Source: Thalassiosira profunda (lineage: Eukaryota > Bacillariophyta > Thalassiosirophyceae > Thalassiosirales > Thalassiosiraceae). From it: DNA of 13,198 bases. The stretch is from assembly GCA_036939355.1 (NCBI GenBank), contig JALLAP010000515.1, positions 1 to 13,198 of the forward strand. Reading direction: 5' to 3'. The position numbers were made by a program, and so were the translations under genes. This document shows positions 1 to 8,945 of the stretch, piece by piece; the stretch's first letter is position 1; each line of letters begins with the position of its first letter. Below the pieces are notes generated by a model. That model searched no databases. It was given only the letters and a program-made list of their open reading frames with translations, and was not told the origin of the DNA.

Positions 1-859
1 CCGTGGCCATGTACGGCGGCCCTCCCGGATAATTGTTCGCCTGCTCCTCCTTCGTCGCCTTCAAGGCGGGCGAGTCGGTATGATTCGCAAAGACGTGTTG
101 CAAATCCACTCGGAAGGGTCCGTCGCCGAAGGCGTAGAGGGACGCCCACGGTTGGCCGTGCGCCACCTTTCGCACCGCCGGCGGTCCCTTTTTCGAGTGG
201 TGGATGATGACGTTCGAGTCGGTAAAATCGTAGGTCAGCGGGCGGAGCAATATCATGTCGGGGTCCAATATCATAATAATAGCGTCCTCCAGCTCCTCCC
301 GGCGCTCCGTGTATTTCAGTCCATTATCGAGCCAGTGATTCAGCCCGAAGGGTTTGTTGTAATACTTGTAGTTGTCCCCGCTGATCTTCGCGTAGTCCGG
401 GGTGAAGTGGACGCTGAATTTCGGGGACAACTTCGAGATGACCTGCTCGTGCACCTTCCGCAGCTCCTCCTTCTGCGGCTCGGTGCACCCCGACGCGATC
501 CGCACGACATATCCTGGCTGTTTCACCTTGTGGGCGTAGTAGAAGACGAGGAAGGACTGCCAGTTTTGCGACGGCGAGCAGGCCGTGGAGAAGGTGAGGT
601 AGTGCTCCGGGAAGGGCTCGGCGTCGACGCCCGCCGTGTCCGTTCTTTTGCCCGGCCGCCGCAATCGATTTGCATCCCCACCCGCGGTCGTCGTCGTCGC
701 ACCGCCGCCGCCGTTACTGGAGTAGAAGGCGACGCAGACCACCAGCCACACCGCGAAGAGCGCCAACAATATCGTTTCGGGGGAGACGAACCATCGCGCG
801 GACCGCTTGGCGTCGTTCGGCCGGGCGATCCGGCGGGACGCCTGGCGCGCCGGGGGCAT
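1..859 (-). CDS. SERGT/HPAT-like peptidyl O-glycosyltransferase, N-terminal part (runs off the window)
   Basis: I read this gene by translating the minus strand from an ATG at 859, the first ATG after an in-frame TGA upstream; about 286 codons are present and the 3' end is off the window. The N-terminus is basic (residues 1-27), followed by one hydrophobic segment (about 29-46) and a Gly/Thr-rich linker, as in type II Golgi/ER signal-anchored enzymes. The luminal part starts near residue 86 with a YLTFSTACSPSQNWQ block, then RIASGC (120-125), YNKPFGLNHWL (167-177) and ILDPDMILLRPL (197-208), whose DPD resembles a metal-binding DxD. These blocks recall plant and algal peptidyl-serine alpha-galactosyltransferases and hydroxyproline arabinosyltransferases, which glycosylate hydroxyproline-rich secreted proteins. 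The DPDMIL block fits the serine galactosyltransferase branch slightly better. Donor and acceptor are not provable here. No intron is visible. An LTR now ends 113 bp upstream of the ATG. Confidence 0.85.
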   Translation of the reverse strand, partial: MPPARQASRRIARPNDAKRSARWFVSPETILLALFAVWLVVCVAFYSSNGGGGATTTTAGGDANRLRRPGKRTDTAGVDAEPFPEHYLTFSTACSPSQNWQSFLVFYYAHKVKQPGYVVRIASGCTEPQKEELRKVHEQVISKLSPKFSVHFTPDYAKISGDNYKYYNKPFGLNHWLDNGLKYTERREELEDAIIMILDPDMILLRPLTYDFTDSNVIIHHSKKGPPAVRKVAHGQPWASLYAFGDGPFRVDLQHVFANHTDSPALKATKEEQANNYPGGPPYMAT

Positions 860-972
860 GGCGACGCAGCGGCAGCGGAGGATGTGTCCAGGGAAGAGGT
901 GTGCACTTTGTTTGCAACTTGCAACGGCGGAATTTGCGACCCATCACCCGAGTCGCACCATCAGCCTCGAAT
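860..972 (-). promoter_or_regulatory. Glycosyltransferase-side half of a split intergenic promoter
   Basis: These 113 bp lie between the glycosyltransferase ATG and the left end of the retrotransposon. Together with 10158-10263 they make up the pre-insertion spacer between two divergent genes. There is no convincing TATA box. A short near-repeat (TTTGCAACTTGCAACGG) occurs around 908-925. The promoter role is inferred from position only. Confidence 0.45.
966..972. repeat. Target-site duplication, left copy (CTCGAAT)
   Basis: CTCGAAT directly abuts the left LTR and recurs at 10151-10157 abutting or overlapping the right LTR. The final CTC of the LTR copies is shared with the flank, so the true duplication is between GAAT (4 bp) and CTCGAAT (7 bp). 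CGAAT (5 bp, 968-972) is the size expected for copia integrases. Confidence 0.8.
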
Positions 973-1113
973 AGGTGAGGTACACACCTCTGGGAGGATC
1001 AGTCTCCGCTGACCTCGGCCGTCGTGATGCAAACGACGGAAACCAAAGAAATATGATTAGGTTTAGAGAGGCAGCTAGGTACGTACGCTCCGTACGTAAG
1101 GTAACCACATCTC
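973..1113 (-). repeat. 3' LTR (left copy)
   Basis: This 141-bp repeat is identical to 10013-10153 (offset 9040). It is short for an LTR. The edge is ambiguous by about 3 bp because CTC is shared with the target duplication; a 5-bp TSD makes the LTR 973-1112. It lacks exact TG...CA ends; the plus-strand ends read AGGTG...CATCT, a weak terminal inversion. Inside are a hairpin at 977-990 (GAGGT/ACCTC), one at 1019-1039 (CCGTCGT/ACGACGG, 7-nt loop) and a 19-bp palindrome at 1080-1098 (TACGTACG, CTC, CGTACGTA). Confidence 0.92.
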
Positions 1114-1125
1114 CTCCCCCTCTTT
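1113..1125 (-). other. Polypurine tract for plus-strand DNA synthesis
   Basis: On the minus strand this reads AAAGAGGGGGAGG, an uninterrupted purine run directly before the 3' LTR. That is the position and composition expected of the RNase H-resistant primer for second-strand synthesis. The run continues two or three purines into the LTR edge, where the boundary is ambiguous. Confidence 0.85.
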
Positions 1126-1510
1126 GTGGCGTCCTGTTCGATGGCACAAAGAATAGTATTGAAGGAAATATATATATGCAATAGCGTGGGCGCTCTTCGA
1201 ATCAGTGTGGGACGCAGATTCGGCATTCCATCGAGGTATCATGGGCTCTATCAAGGCGATGATCTTTTCACCAAAAGCCTGGCCAATTCTTCTGCATTCA
1301 GACAGTATCACAAGTTATGTCGATTGTTCGCTCTCGTGGCATTCGACTTGCACAGCAAATATGTTAGTGTGGACGCTGAATGTAATGCAGGGGGATCCAG
1401 AGCAGATTGGGTCGCTCATGTATCATCGATGGAGAAGGTAAAATAGAGTTTGATTTGGTGGCAAACTCATGAGTGCATTCGTAGGAGTGTTGGTTGGTTG
1501 CGCGATGGTG
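1126..1510 (-). other. Retrotransposon 3' untranslated region
   Basis: These 385 bp separate the pol stop from the polypurine tract. They contain an AT-rich stretch (ATATATATATGC near 1169) and only short open frames with no recognisable domain. I see no additional gene such as an env-like ORF here. Confidence 0.6.
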
Positions 1511-4500
1511 TTACTCGAGCTCTGCAAGATTGGGCGACGTATCAGCAGGCGAGGCAGGGTAGGGCATTTGGATGAAGCGCTGTAGCTCCAGAAGCTTCCA
1601 ATGGTCCGAATCGGCGGGTGGATAGTGCTGCACTCCAATAATGCGATCGTTCTGGCGAAAGTGTATCGTCCAAGAGTTCTGCTTGGTACCAGAGTCGGCC
1701 AAATTGAGCGTGGTATCAATCTTTCTGATGGTGACGCTTCCATTTTTGATCAGATCATGAATGAAAAGGATAGGAACGGCAATGTGCTTCACGCGCGTCG
1801 TCACGGTTTGAGCCTCCAAGACGTCGATGCAAGGCTGGCTGTCTCCATAGATTGGCAATGGGCGGTAGGCGCTCGTGGGAAAGCCAAGGAATTCTGCAAC
1901 GTCTTGAGTTGGAATGGCCTTCTTCACTCCAGCAAAGATCCCTCGAATCTCGCTGTCAGTCGAGTGGATGGCAACGCATCGCTGCTGAAACATTTTCCAA
2001 TCCACAGCAACTCCACCAACCATTATCAGTACGCTGCTGCAGGACCGACGAGTGGACACATCTCGTGCATGATCACTGTCGACAATCTGGATGAAGCTGT
2101 TGGGCAGTGTTATTGCGTTGAATTTGGGCGGATCGAAGTCGACGCGAAGCGTGTGGAATCCTTCGATGCTCTTTCGAGGATAGATGATAGGGCGATGAGC
2201 ATGAGTTGCAAGGTATCGCAGGGCTCGATAGAGACCAGCAAATGCTGGGGCCGATGGAGACTGGATGTACTTGGCCAGGCGCGTCGCTGTGTAGCCCAAA
2301 TCAGGTCGAGTCCAGACGTAGGGATGCATAATCTCGCCAATTATCCCAGCATACGTGCCTTTGTATCGCTCCTCGAGGCGCTTGAGCTGCTCGGAAGTGG
2401 CTGGAAGGGCCTCGGCGAGCTCAATTTCATACGCCGAGTCAGTTCTGAAGGGAGTGTTCGTGGGATTCATCCTCTCTGTTGATTCAGGTGGGAAGAACTT
2501 GCGCACGATCTTCAAAATATGCTCTGTCTGATCGAAGGAGATGCCATAGCGTGTCTGAATGATGCGCAGGTTCAAGTAGCTGAGCTCTTGGCCAGTCTTT
2601 GTCGTGATATCAAAGTAGTTTCGAAGATGCTCCACAAGCTGATGGTAGATGCTCTCGTCAGAGTAGGCACAGAGAAAGTCATCGGTCGAAGTGTTGACAA
2701 TCATCAGCTTGCCATGCTTCTCGTACTTGTACAGGGCGAGCTCGGCCACGCACGGTACGAAGCCAAAGGCCTCGAGGACTCTCTTGCAAAGGAGGTACCA
2801 TTTGCACCCAATCGACTTGTCGCCTTGCAGGCCTTTGAGGAGCTGCAGGACCATACTTGCCCGAGGGTGACTTGTCGAGCTTGACGTTGGGGTGCTCTTC
2901 TTTGAACCAGTCGAGGTAGAAGGGCGGGCAGGATATAATCAGGCGCTCTTCTTCGTCGAGGAGGGTGTTTTGGAAGCAGTTGACAACGTCAATAATGGCG
3001 AGGACCAATCCATAGGCAGCAGCGTACATGAGCGTGATGCGAAGAGGGCCAGCAGCAATAGTAGGGGCCCACGAGAAGTCAAAGTCGATGCCCTTCTCCT
3101 GTCGACTCCCATTGGCACACATTCGAGCAACTAGCTGCCAGAGATTCTCGCCCTTCTTCTTCACTTTGGGAGCAAGAACTGTCTGTAGCACTTTCTTTCC
3201 CTTTGGCACTCGCTCGCGCGGCTCAGGTCGAGAGCAGAGATTGATGAGCTGGTTCTTCTCGTACTGCGCTTTGGCGGCGAGGACCCAATACTGGCCATCT
3301 TCTCCCTTGAGGTTTTGGTTGAAAGTTGGCAAGCAAGCTGGCTCTACTGATCTGGCGAGCATGTGAGCGTGGCGCAGAGTTGTCATCGAATCAAACACAG
3401 CACGGTAGTTCTCGTAATTGTGTCTGATGGGATCTCGCATCGTGCAGAGGTCGATGGTGATCTTGTTGCGCTTGCCTTCGAGCTGTAGATGCTGCAGGGT
3501 CTCCTTCGCTCCTGCTGCAGTGATAGGCTTGTCGCTGCCGATGCCAATGATCCAGCTCTTGCAGAAGCTGTGCTCGGGCGGAATCTGGTCGTACACGTCC
3601 GACGAGGGATCGATTCGCATCAAGATGGGCAGCAAGTAGTCTTCGTCTTGCACAATTGTAATGCCGATGAGACTGCCCCTCGGCGGAAGAGTGATCTCGA
3701 ACGAAGTGCAGTCGTCTGGTTGGAAAGGAGAAGAGACTTCCGCGAGCTCGCTCTCGTGAGTCTCGACTTTCCACTCCAACGGCCTTGCTAGTACGCCTCC
3801 AAATTGCTGATCGTGCAGCGTGGAAATGATTTGCTCAAATGGAAGGCGAGCGTCAGCCGAGCTAGACGAGGCTCCATAGCTATCGATCAAGACGTGATGG
3901 CATCGATGAATCCTGTCGGATTGTTCTCCTTGGACGAGGACCAAGGCCACTGCAGGGTCTTGGCTGTAGCCCACGAATCTGCCTGCAAAGGAAGAAGCTC
4001 GCTGATTTGGATCGATGTGCACGTCGCTTCCTTCCACCAAAACACGAGGGTCGCCGTCTGTTCTCGCACTAAGCGCTCGTTGGGCCTTGAGCTCTCGAAT
4101 GATCTTGGCGCGAGCGCCAAATGGGTGGAGCTTGCCAGGCGATATCGTCTTCTTGAGCCAGCAGGCAAGAGCAGGTGGCTTCTTCGTCGTGCGATTGGTG
4201 CACTCATTGTAGGTGCGAGCAGCGTATTGGCCTGCAAAGCACCACAGTGGGTCAGGTAGGAGAGCTCCCATGAGCATCGCTCGAATGGATCGCTTGATGG
4301 TGCGATGAGGAGCCTCAGCAGCACCATTGATGCTCGAGGCGTATCCTCCTGTCGACTGCAGAACCACGCCCAACGACTTGTACATGATCTTGCAAAACTC
4401 CTCGCAGCCAATAAAGGCTCCATCCTCGTCGCTTCGAATGCTCGTGCAAGGGAAGCCAAGGCGACGAAGGAAGTCGAAGAAATAGAGGCAGAGATCAATT

Positions 4501-5345
4501 GGCGGTCGCTTGTGTCGACATGGGAAGATCCAAAGGTACCTCGTGGTAGCCTCCACGATGATCAGCGCAGCAGTGAATCCTCTGCAAGACATTGTATTCC
4601 AGAAAGTAAAATCAAGATGAAATAAGACTCCCGGAGGTAGCTCTGTCGAATCCCCAAGTGGACCTCTAGCCAGCTTCGTAGCTCCAGCTGCGACACAAAT
4701 AGGACAAGGTCCAGGAAGAGGTGCCAGTTTGCACGGCAGTCCTGGGCCCTTGATGTACCCACAGTTTATCATGTCTTGCAAGGTTGCTAGCGATCGATGA
4801 TTGTACGCCAAGTGGAGGATGTACGAGTACAATGGCGTTCCCACAATCGATGGATGGTTCATCGAGGCTGGTTGGAGCGACAAATGTCGGTATTCCAGCC
4901 GCTGCTTTGTCTCTTTCGTCGGCACGTGAATGTTGAAGTCGATATAATCGATTGAGTCGGTGGTATTCACTGGTAGCACAACATCTAGGCCAGCATCTTG
5001 ATGGACAAGACGAACGCTCTGGCCAGAGTCATGGAGCACTCGATCGAATCCAGCAAATCTCGTCAGAGCTCCATTTGATATCGTGCACGTCGAATCGCGA
5101 GGCGCGTAGAACGAAGGATACAGAAAGAAGCGCTTGTTTGGCGCCTCGGGCAGTGATACCACGACGATGCCAACTCCGTCGAACTGACCTGGAGTCTCGC
5201 AGCCCAGCTTGACTCCAATACGTCGACGTACAAGACGTGCGAACATCCGACGATGATTTGCCACAAAACAATTTGCGCCACTGTCCAACCGAAATGAAAT
5301 TCTTTCTATAATATCGGGTGACAAGCCATGGACAGGGCTTAGCAG
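1511..5345 (-). CDS. pol: Ty1/copia Pol polyprotein (protease, integrase, RT, RNase H), frameshifted
   Basis: Pol is read in the -1 frame relative to gag, from just before the gag stop, and ends at TAA (1511-1513). In order: an aspartic protease with DSGA (Asp codon 5283-5285); an integrase zinc-binding region with H-x4-H (HLAYNH) and CPIC; an integrase core with Asp (4611-4613), Asp in RSDEDGAF (4428-4430) and Glu in NGAAEAPHR (4314-4316), giving DX60DX37E; a reverse transcriptase with Asp in AIIDVVNCF (2988-2990) and the catalytic pair in TSTDDFLCA (2678-2683); and RNase H with VDSDHARD, STDSEIRG, YGDSQP and NLADSGTK. About 1280 codons is normal for copia Pol. One surplus base at 2851-2852 breaks the frame inside the RT, so as written only protease, integrase and part of RT would be made. 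The RT box has S-T-D-D where Y/F-x-D-D is usual. Confidence 0.93.
2851..2852 (-). other. Single-base frameshift within the RT of pol
   Basis: Upstream the frame reads normally to SPSGKY (codon TAT at 2855-2853). Downstream the homologous RT continues as VLQLLKGLQGDKSIGCKWY one frame later. Dropping one G of the GG (plus-strand CC, 2851-2852) restores continuity. With identical LTRs and an otherwise intact ORF, this is either a very recent mutation or a base-calling error. Confidence 0.85.
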
Positions 5346-5351
5346 TTTACC
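5323..5351 (-). promoter_or_regulatory. Candidate -1 ribosomal frameshift signal joining gag and pol
   Basis: The pol frame is -1 to gag, and the two overlap at the end of gag. On the minus strand the last gag codons are GTA AAC TGC TAA. The heptamer G GTA AAC (5345-5351) allows an AAC-to-AAA A-site slip but is not a canonical X XXY YYZ because GTA to GGT is a poor P-site re-pairing. Four bases later comes a hairpin with perfect 5-bp arms AAGCC/GGCTT and an 8-nt loop (5323-5340). Slippage earlier in the long overlap, or reinitiation, cannot be excluded. Confidence 0.45.
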
Positions 5352-8300
5352 TGCTCTCCATGAGCAGAGTAATCTCCAACGTGGAGAGGCGTCGCCGCAT
5401 CTCGCTGGAGGTCGAGCGTATCGCTCGTCTCGGTGGGCAGGGCCTGGCCATCGCTCTCGCTGATGTCGACGACGGCAAAGCGCGGGGCGATGGGGAGCTT
5501 CTTGCTCTCGATGGCCTCGTCGAGATGCTGGGAGAGCTGGCCGAGCGTGAGATCGAGCTGGGCAGTGGATCGAAGGGACCTCAGCTGTAGCCCAGAGGGC
5601 GGGGTCGAATCGATGGGCGTCTCCTCTTCGCCTTGGTCGTCTTGCTCTTCCTCCTCGAGCAGTAGAAACTCTTGCTCGACTGGGCCAGTAGTGAGGGCAG
5701 TCGTGGGAATTTCCAACGAGCGACGGTTGAGTGCGAAGGAGGCAGCTCGTGGCGTAGGCGCTCGCTCCTTCAAGGGCTCCTTGGGCTTGTCTCCATGCTT
5801 CAAGTTGTATTGCTGCACAGCCTTGCGCACGTGCTCGGGCTGGAATTGGGGTCCTCGCGCGTAGCAGCGATCCTCCAAATGGATCCCATTGCAAACCTCG
5901 CAGCGGCGCTTGCGCAGACCATCCATAGCTGCGACAATCAGAGGGTGACTGTCGTCGGTAATGCCCATTGCAGCGTAGGCAGGACGCAGATGCTGCTCGA
6001 ATAGAGCCTCGACGATGGCATCTTCTGCGCTTGCAGGCTCGTCCTCGACGGTAGCGTCGTCTAGCTCAGCATCAGCAGGAGGTGCCTCCCCCATCTTGGC
6101 TGCATCGATTGCTGCTAGGATGGGCTTGTTGTATTGCTTGCGGAACCTCTGTCCACCAAAAGTGACTACACGCCGATCTGGTGGGCCGCCACCAGTTGCA
6201 TCGGTCGACGGAACGATGAGACGGAGAGGGATATTGCCGCCGCTGACGTAGTCGAGGATGCTCTCCACGGTCTCGTGGGGGTAGACCTGATTCTGGCCAG
6301 CTCGCTTCAAGTAGCTCTGGAATTGATACTCTTTCTGCATGATCAGAGGCTGAAGATTGCTGCAGCGCATCAGCTGGGTGAAGACACGCTTGAGTACGGC
6401 GTTGGGCGCAAGCTTGACGCGCGAAATGGCGATCGACTGCGAGACTTGCTGAATCTTCATGACCAGATCGGTCGAGAGCATGTTGTTCTCGGCCACGATG
6501 GATTTGATGAGCTCGTCTGCATCGAAATTGCTGCCACCAAGGTAGGGAAGGCGCTCGTGCAGGAAGGAGTTCCAAATGTCCCAGCCATCGCTGGTCGAGA
6601 AGGCGTACTTGCGAATCACTGCGGCTGCAATAGGTGCGTCCTTCGTAAGGTCGCTCCGCTGGAAGAGTGCCTTGATAGCACTTCCAAGAATGTCGAAGGT
6701 GCTCTTTGCCTGCGCGAAGTTGCTGTAGCTCATCGGCGGCAGCACAAGGTCACGAAGGGAAAGGCCAGGCTCCATGGCATCCAGCGCAGGAGCAATACCA
6801 ATGTTCTTCTTGTTGCTCGAGAGCAGGCTGATGCACAGCTCGCTGTGCACACGCTCGATCTCGACAAGGCTATCGTTTTTGATCGAGATCTCCTTGAAAG
6901 CAGAGCGAAGGTTGGAGAGTTTGTAGTTCTCGCCGACCATCGCGCCCCATCGCTTGAGATCGTCAGCGTTGGCAAAATCTCCCAAAGCAGCAAGGTCGAG
7001 CTGGTCTGGGCAGCTCAGTTGCGGCTGAGTGGCGCTGCGGATCCGTCCATGAGGATCGAGAGCGTCACTAGCTTCGGCGCGGATGAAGAGCTGATCGTGC
7101 ATGATGTCGTGAGATCCATCGCGAGTTGTAAAGCTGCAGTGGTACGACGGCTGCATGCGCATCAATCCAGGTGCGCTTGTCTCTTCCACTCGCACGGGAA
7201 GGAAGAGGTCGTTGCCGTACTTCCACAGGACCTCGTCTCCCTTCTGGAGCATCACTGGGGAGTTCTGCCAGGTCTCGCCTTGGATTTCGATGGAGCGTGG
7301 AGCAGTATCGACATGCACGCGAGGCTGGAATGCACCAACCGCATCTCCTGCAACGCTGCTGGCGAAGCGTCCAGAGCCGAGGTCGTCGTCTTGTCCGTAG
7401 GCAACGACGCTAGGGCGCTCGGCTTGAAACTGACGGGCGTCCTGCAGGCGTTGGCCGCGGCCTGGGCGCTCGTGTTCCTCAATCTGAGAAGAGAGGATCG
7501 ACGCAGCAGCGCGAGCTCGCTGGAAGTGCTGCAGCTCCTGCTGTTCCTGCTCGAGCATGGCAGAAATGGTCTTCTCGAGCGTCTCCCTCTCCTTCTGACT
7601 GATCGCCGTCGACTTGAGACGATTGCGGTAGGAGGCGATGAGATTGGAGCGCGCTTGAGAATTGTGCACATCTTGTGTCACGTTCGCGCCACGGTCGTTG
7701 CCGGTGGTCACGACGACGGCTGGAGGGCCGTCGGCGACGCGGTTGGCATTGCCATTACCAACGTTGTCGTTGCCCTTGGAGATCGAGCCAAGGGAGCTGG
7801 CGGTACTGCCAGTTTGGGAGGCATTCGGCCCCTCTGGCTCACGTGCACCACGAGGAGGAGGAATCACGGTCGACGAGGCAGAGTTCACCGTTTCGACACC
7901 AGATCCACGGTGATATCCACCACCAGAACGATGGTTGCCGACGCTGGGTGGCACCCACGTTGAGTGCCGACCTCCGCGGTTCACTTGGGCCATGCTCCTA
8001 GCAAGAGCATCGCGGTCCGCGGCCGCATCGCGTGCAGGCTGCTGTTCGACGAGCTGCAGGTCACGAGCAGTGAGAGCGCCGTCGACGGCACCACCATGGA
8101 GCAGAGGGCGATTGCCCTGGCCGTTGCCTTGCTCGTCAACCGGAAGGTTGGCGCCGTGGTGCACTTGGCGGCCCAATGTCAACGCCATCGCATTGGTGGG
8201 GTTGTAGGGCACGAGCTCGCGGCCACGAGACGCATCGTCGGCGACGTTGCGGTCGCGAGGGAGCGCACGAGCAGCAGCCGCCTGGCGACGAGCATGCTGG

Positions 8301-8491
8301 CCGGGGCGCTGCCGATAATGGCCCGGAGGACCCATGCCGCCGCCACGTCCAGCACCGTTTGGACCAAGGTAGCGACGACCAGTGCGCGTGACGCCGCCGG
8401 AGCGATCGCTCCTGTTGGATGCATTTGCATCGGCGGGAGGGTCACGGCTGCCGGCGGCGACAGAGGCGCTGGAGGAGGAGTTGGAGGACAT
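5339..8491 (-). CDS. gag: Ty1/copia Gag polyprotein with zinc knuckle
   Basis: This open frame encodes about 1050 residues from ATG 8491 (context AACATGT) to TAA at 5339-5341. An in-frame ATG at 8692 would add 67 residues. In order: a Ser-rich start; an Arg/Gly-rich stretch (about 15-90) suited to RNA binding; a low-complexity Asn/Gly/Ser region; a probable coiled coil rich in Gln and Glu (about 295-345); a segment near 405-475 with KGDEVLWKYGNDLFLPVRV that looks like a small Tudor/SH3-type barrel (tentative); a mostly helical region (about 530-800) that is the likely capsid part; and a knuckle C864-x2-C867-x3-H871-x4-C876. The knuckle is one residue shorter than the usual CX2CX4HX4C. An acidic tail precedes the pol junction. 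It is large for a copia Gag. The role, particle assembly and RNA packaging, is inferred from position and the knuckle. Confidence 0.85.
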   Translation of the reverse strand: MSSNSSSSASVAAGSRDPPADANASNRSDRSGGVTRTGRRYLGPNGAGRGGGMGPPGHYRQRPGQHARRQAAAARALPRDRNVADDASRGRELVPYNPTNAMALTLGRQVHHGANLPVDEQGNGQGNRPLLHGGAVDGALTARDLQLVEQQPARDAAADRDALARSMAQVNRGGRHSTWVPPSVGNHRSGGGYHRGSGVETVNSASSTVIPPPRGAREPEGPNASQTGSTASSLGSISKGNDNVGNGNANRVADGPPAVVVTTGNDRGANVTQDVHNSQARSNLIASYRNRLKSTAISQKERETLEKTISAMLEQEQQELQHFQRARAAASILSSQIEEHERPGRGQRLQDARQFQAERPSVVAYGQDDDLGSGRFASSVAGDAVGAFQPRVHVDTAPRSIEIQGETWQNSPVMLQKGDEVLWKYGNDLFLPVRVEETSAPGLMRMQPSYHCSFTTRDGSHDIMHDQLFIRAEASDALDPHGRIRSATQPQLSCPDQLDLAALGDFANADDLKRWGAMVGENYKLSNLRSAFKEISIKNDSLVEIERVHSELCISLLSSNKKNIGIAPALDAMEPGLSLRDLVLPPMSYSNFAQAKSTFDILGSAIKALFQRSDLTKDAPIAAAVIRKYAFSTSDGWDIWNSFLHERLPYLGGSNFDADELIKSIVAENNMLSTDLVMKIQQVSQSIAISRVKLAPNAVLKRVFTQLMRCSNLQPLIMQKEYQFQSYLKRAGQNQVYPHETVESILDYVSGGNIPLRLIVPSTDATGGGPPDRRVVTFGGQRFRKQYNKPILAAIDAAKMGEAPPADAELDDATVEDEPASAEDAIVEALFEQHLRPAYAAMGITDDSHPLIVAAMDGLRKRRCEVCNGIHLEDRCYARGPQFQPEHVRKAVQQYNLKHGDKPKEPLKERAPTPRAASFALNRRSLEIPTTALTTGPVEQEFLLLEEEEQDDQGEEETPIDSTPPSGLQLRSLRSTAQLDLTLGQLSQHLDEAIESKKLPIAPRFAVVDISESDGQALPTETSDTLDLQRDAATPLHVGDYSAHGEQVNC

Positions 8492-8836
8492 GTTGGAGGT
8501 TAGGAAAGCTGATGATCTTTCGACAAAGTTGCAATGTTGCAATTTGTGAGCAAATCGAAGCAAGCTTTGCCTCTCCTCTCGTCCGCGCTCCGCTCTCTCC
8601 TCGCTCGCCTCGCCTCGCAATCTTCTGGCTTCGATGCGTAGGATGGGGCACGTAGGAATCAGTATCGATCCCCAATCGGAATCTTTCGACATCTTTACCA
8701 CAGAAATTGTGCGGCTCTGCGGTCGCTGGGGCGCGTCTGTCTGGCAACAAAGAAATTCGTGGAATGTCAAACATCTGGACGAGTGTCAGACTGTGAGACA
8801 CATACGAAGAAGCCATTGTCATACAGTGACGAGATT

Positions 8837-8909
8837 TGACGTCACGTGGAAGCTTTCGCAAACTCTCCCCGTGATGTGAAAACTTCGCCCGCGAACTAGT
8901 TCCCACGTG
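8837..8909. promoter_or_regulatory. ACGT-core motif cluster (CRE plus two G-boxes)
   Basis: A perfect CRE-type palindrome TGACGTCA (8837-8844) overlaps a G-box CACGTG (8843-8848). A second CACGTG lies at 8904-8909, and both G-boxes are followed by GAA. TGACGT is a core bound by bZIP factors, including aureochromes of photosynthetic stramenopiles; CACGTG is bound by bZIP and bHLH factors. The cluster is about 350 bp upstream of the gag ATG. Function is inferred from motif matching only. Confidence 0.4.
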
Positions 8910-8945
8910 GAAACCCATACAGTTTGTGGAGAGTTTGGTGAGAGT

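Noticed and set aside
80..1012. Plus-strand 310-codon open frame opposite the glycosyltransferase
   Set aside because: It is the antisense of a convincing glycosyltransferase reading and runs into the LTR; no domain is visible.
973..1113. The 141-bp repeats as introner elements or a small-RNA gene
   Set aside because: There are exactly two copies, in direct orientation, flanking gag-pol with PBS, PPT and TSD, which fits LTRs. Neither copy lies in a coding region that needs splicing.
5340..5894. Upstream part of the pol open frame, overlapping gag
   Set aside because: The Arg-rich, motif-free sequence is a shadow of gag; recognisable Pol begins near the protease at about 5300.
6134..7963. 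Plus-strand 609-codon open frame inside the element
   Set aside because: It lies wholly antisense to gag, shows no motif, and is explained by gag codon composition.
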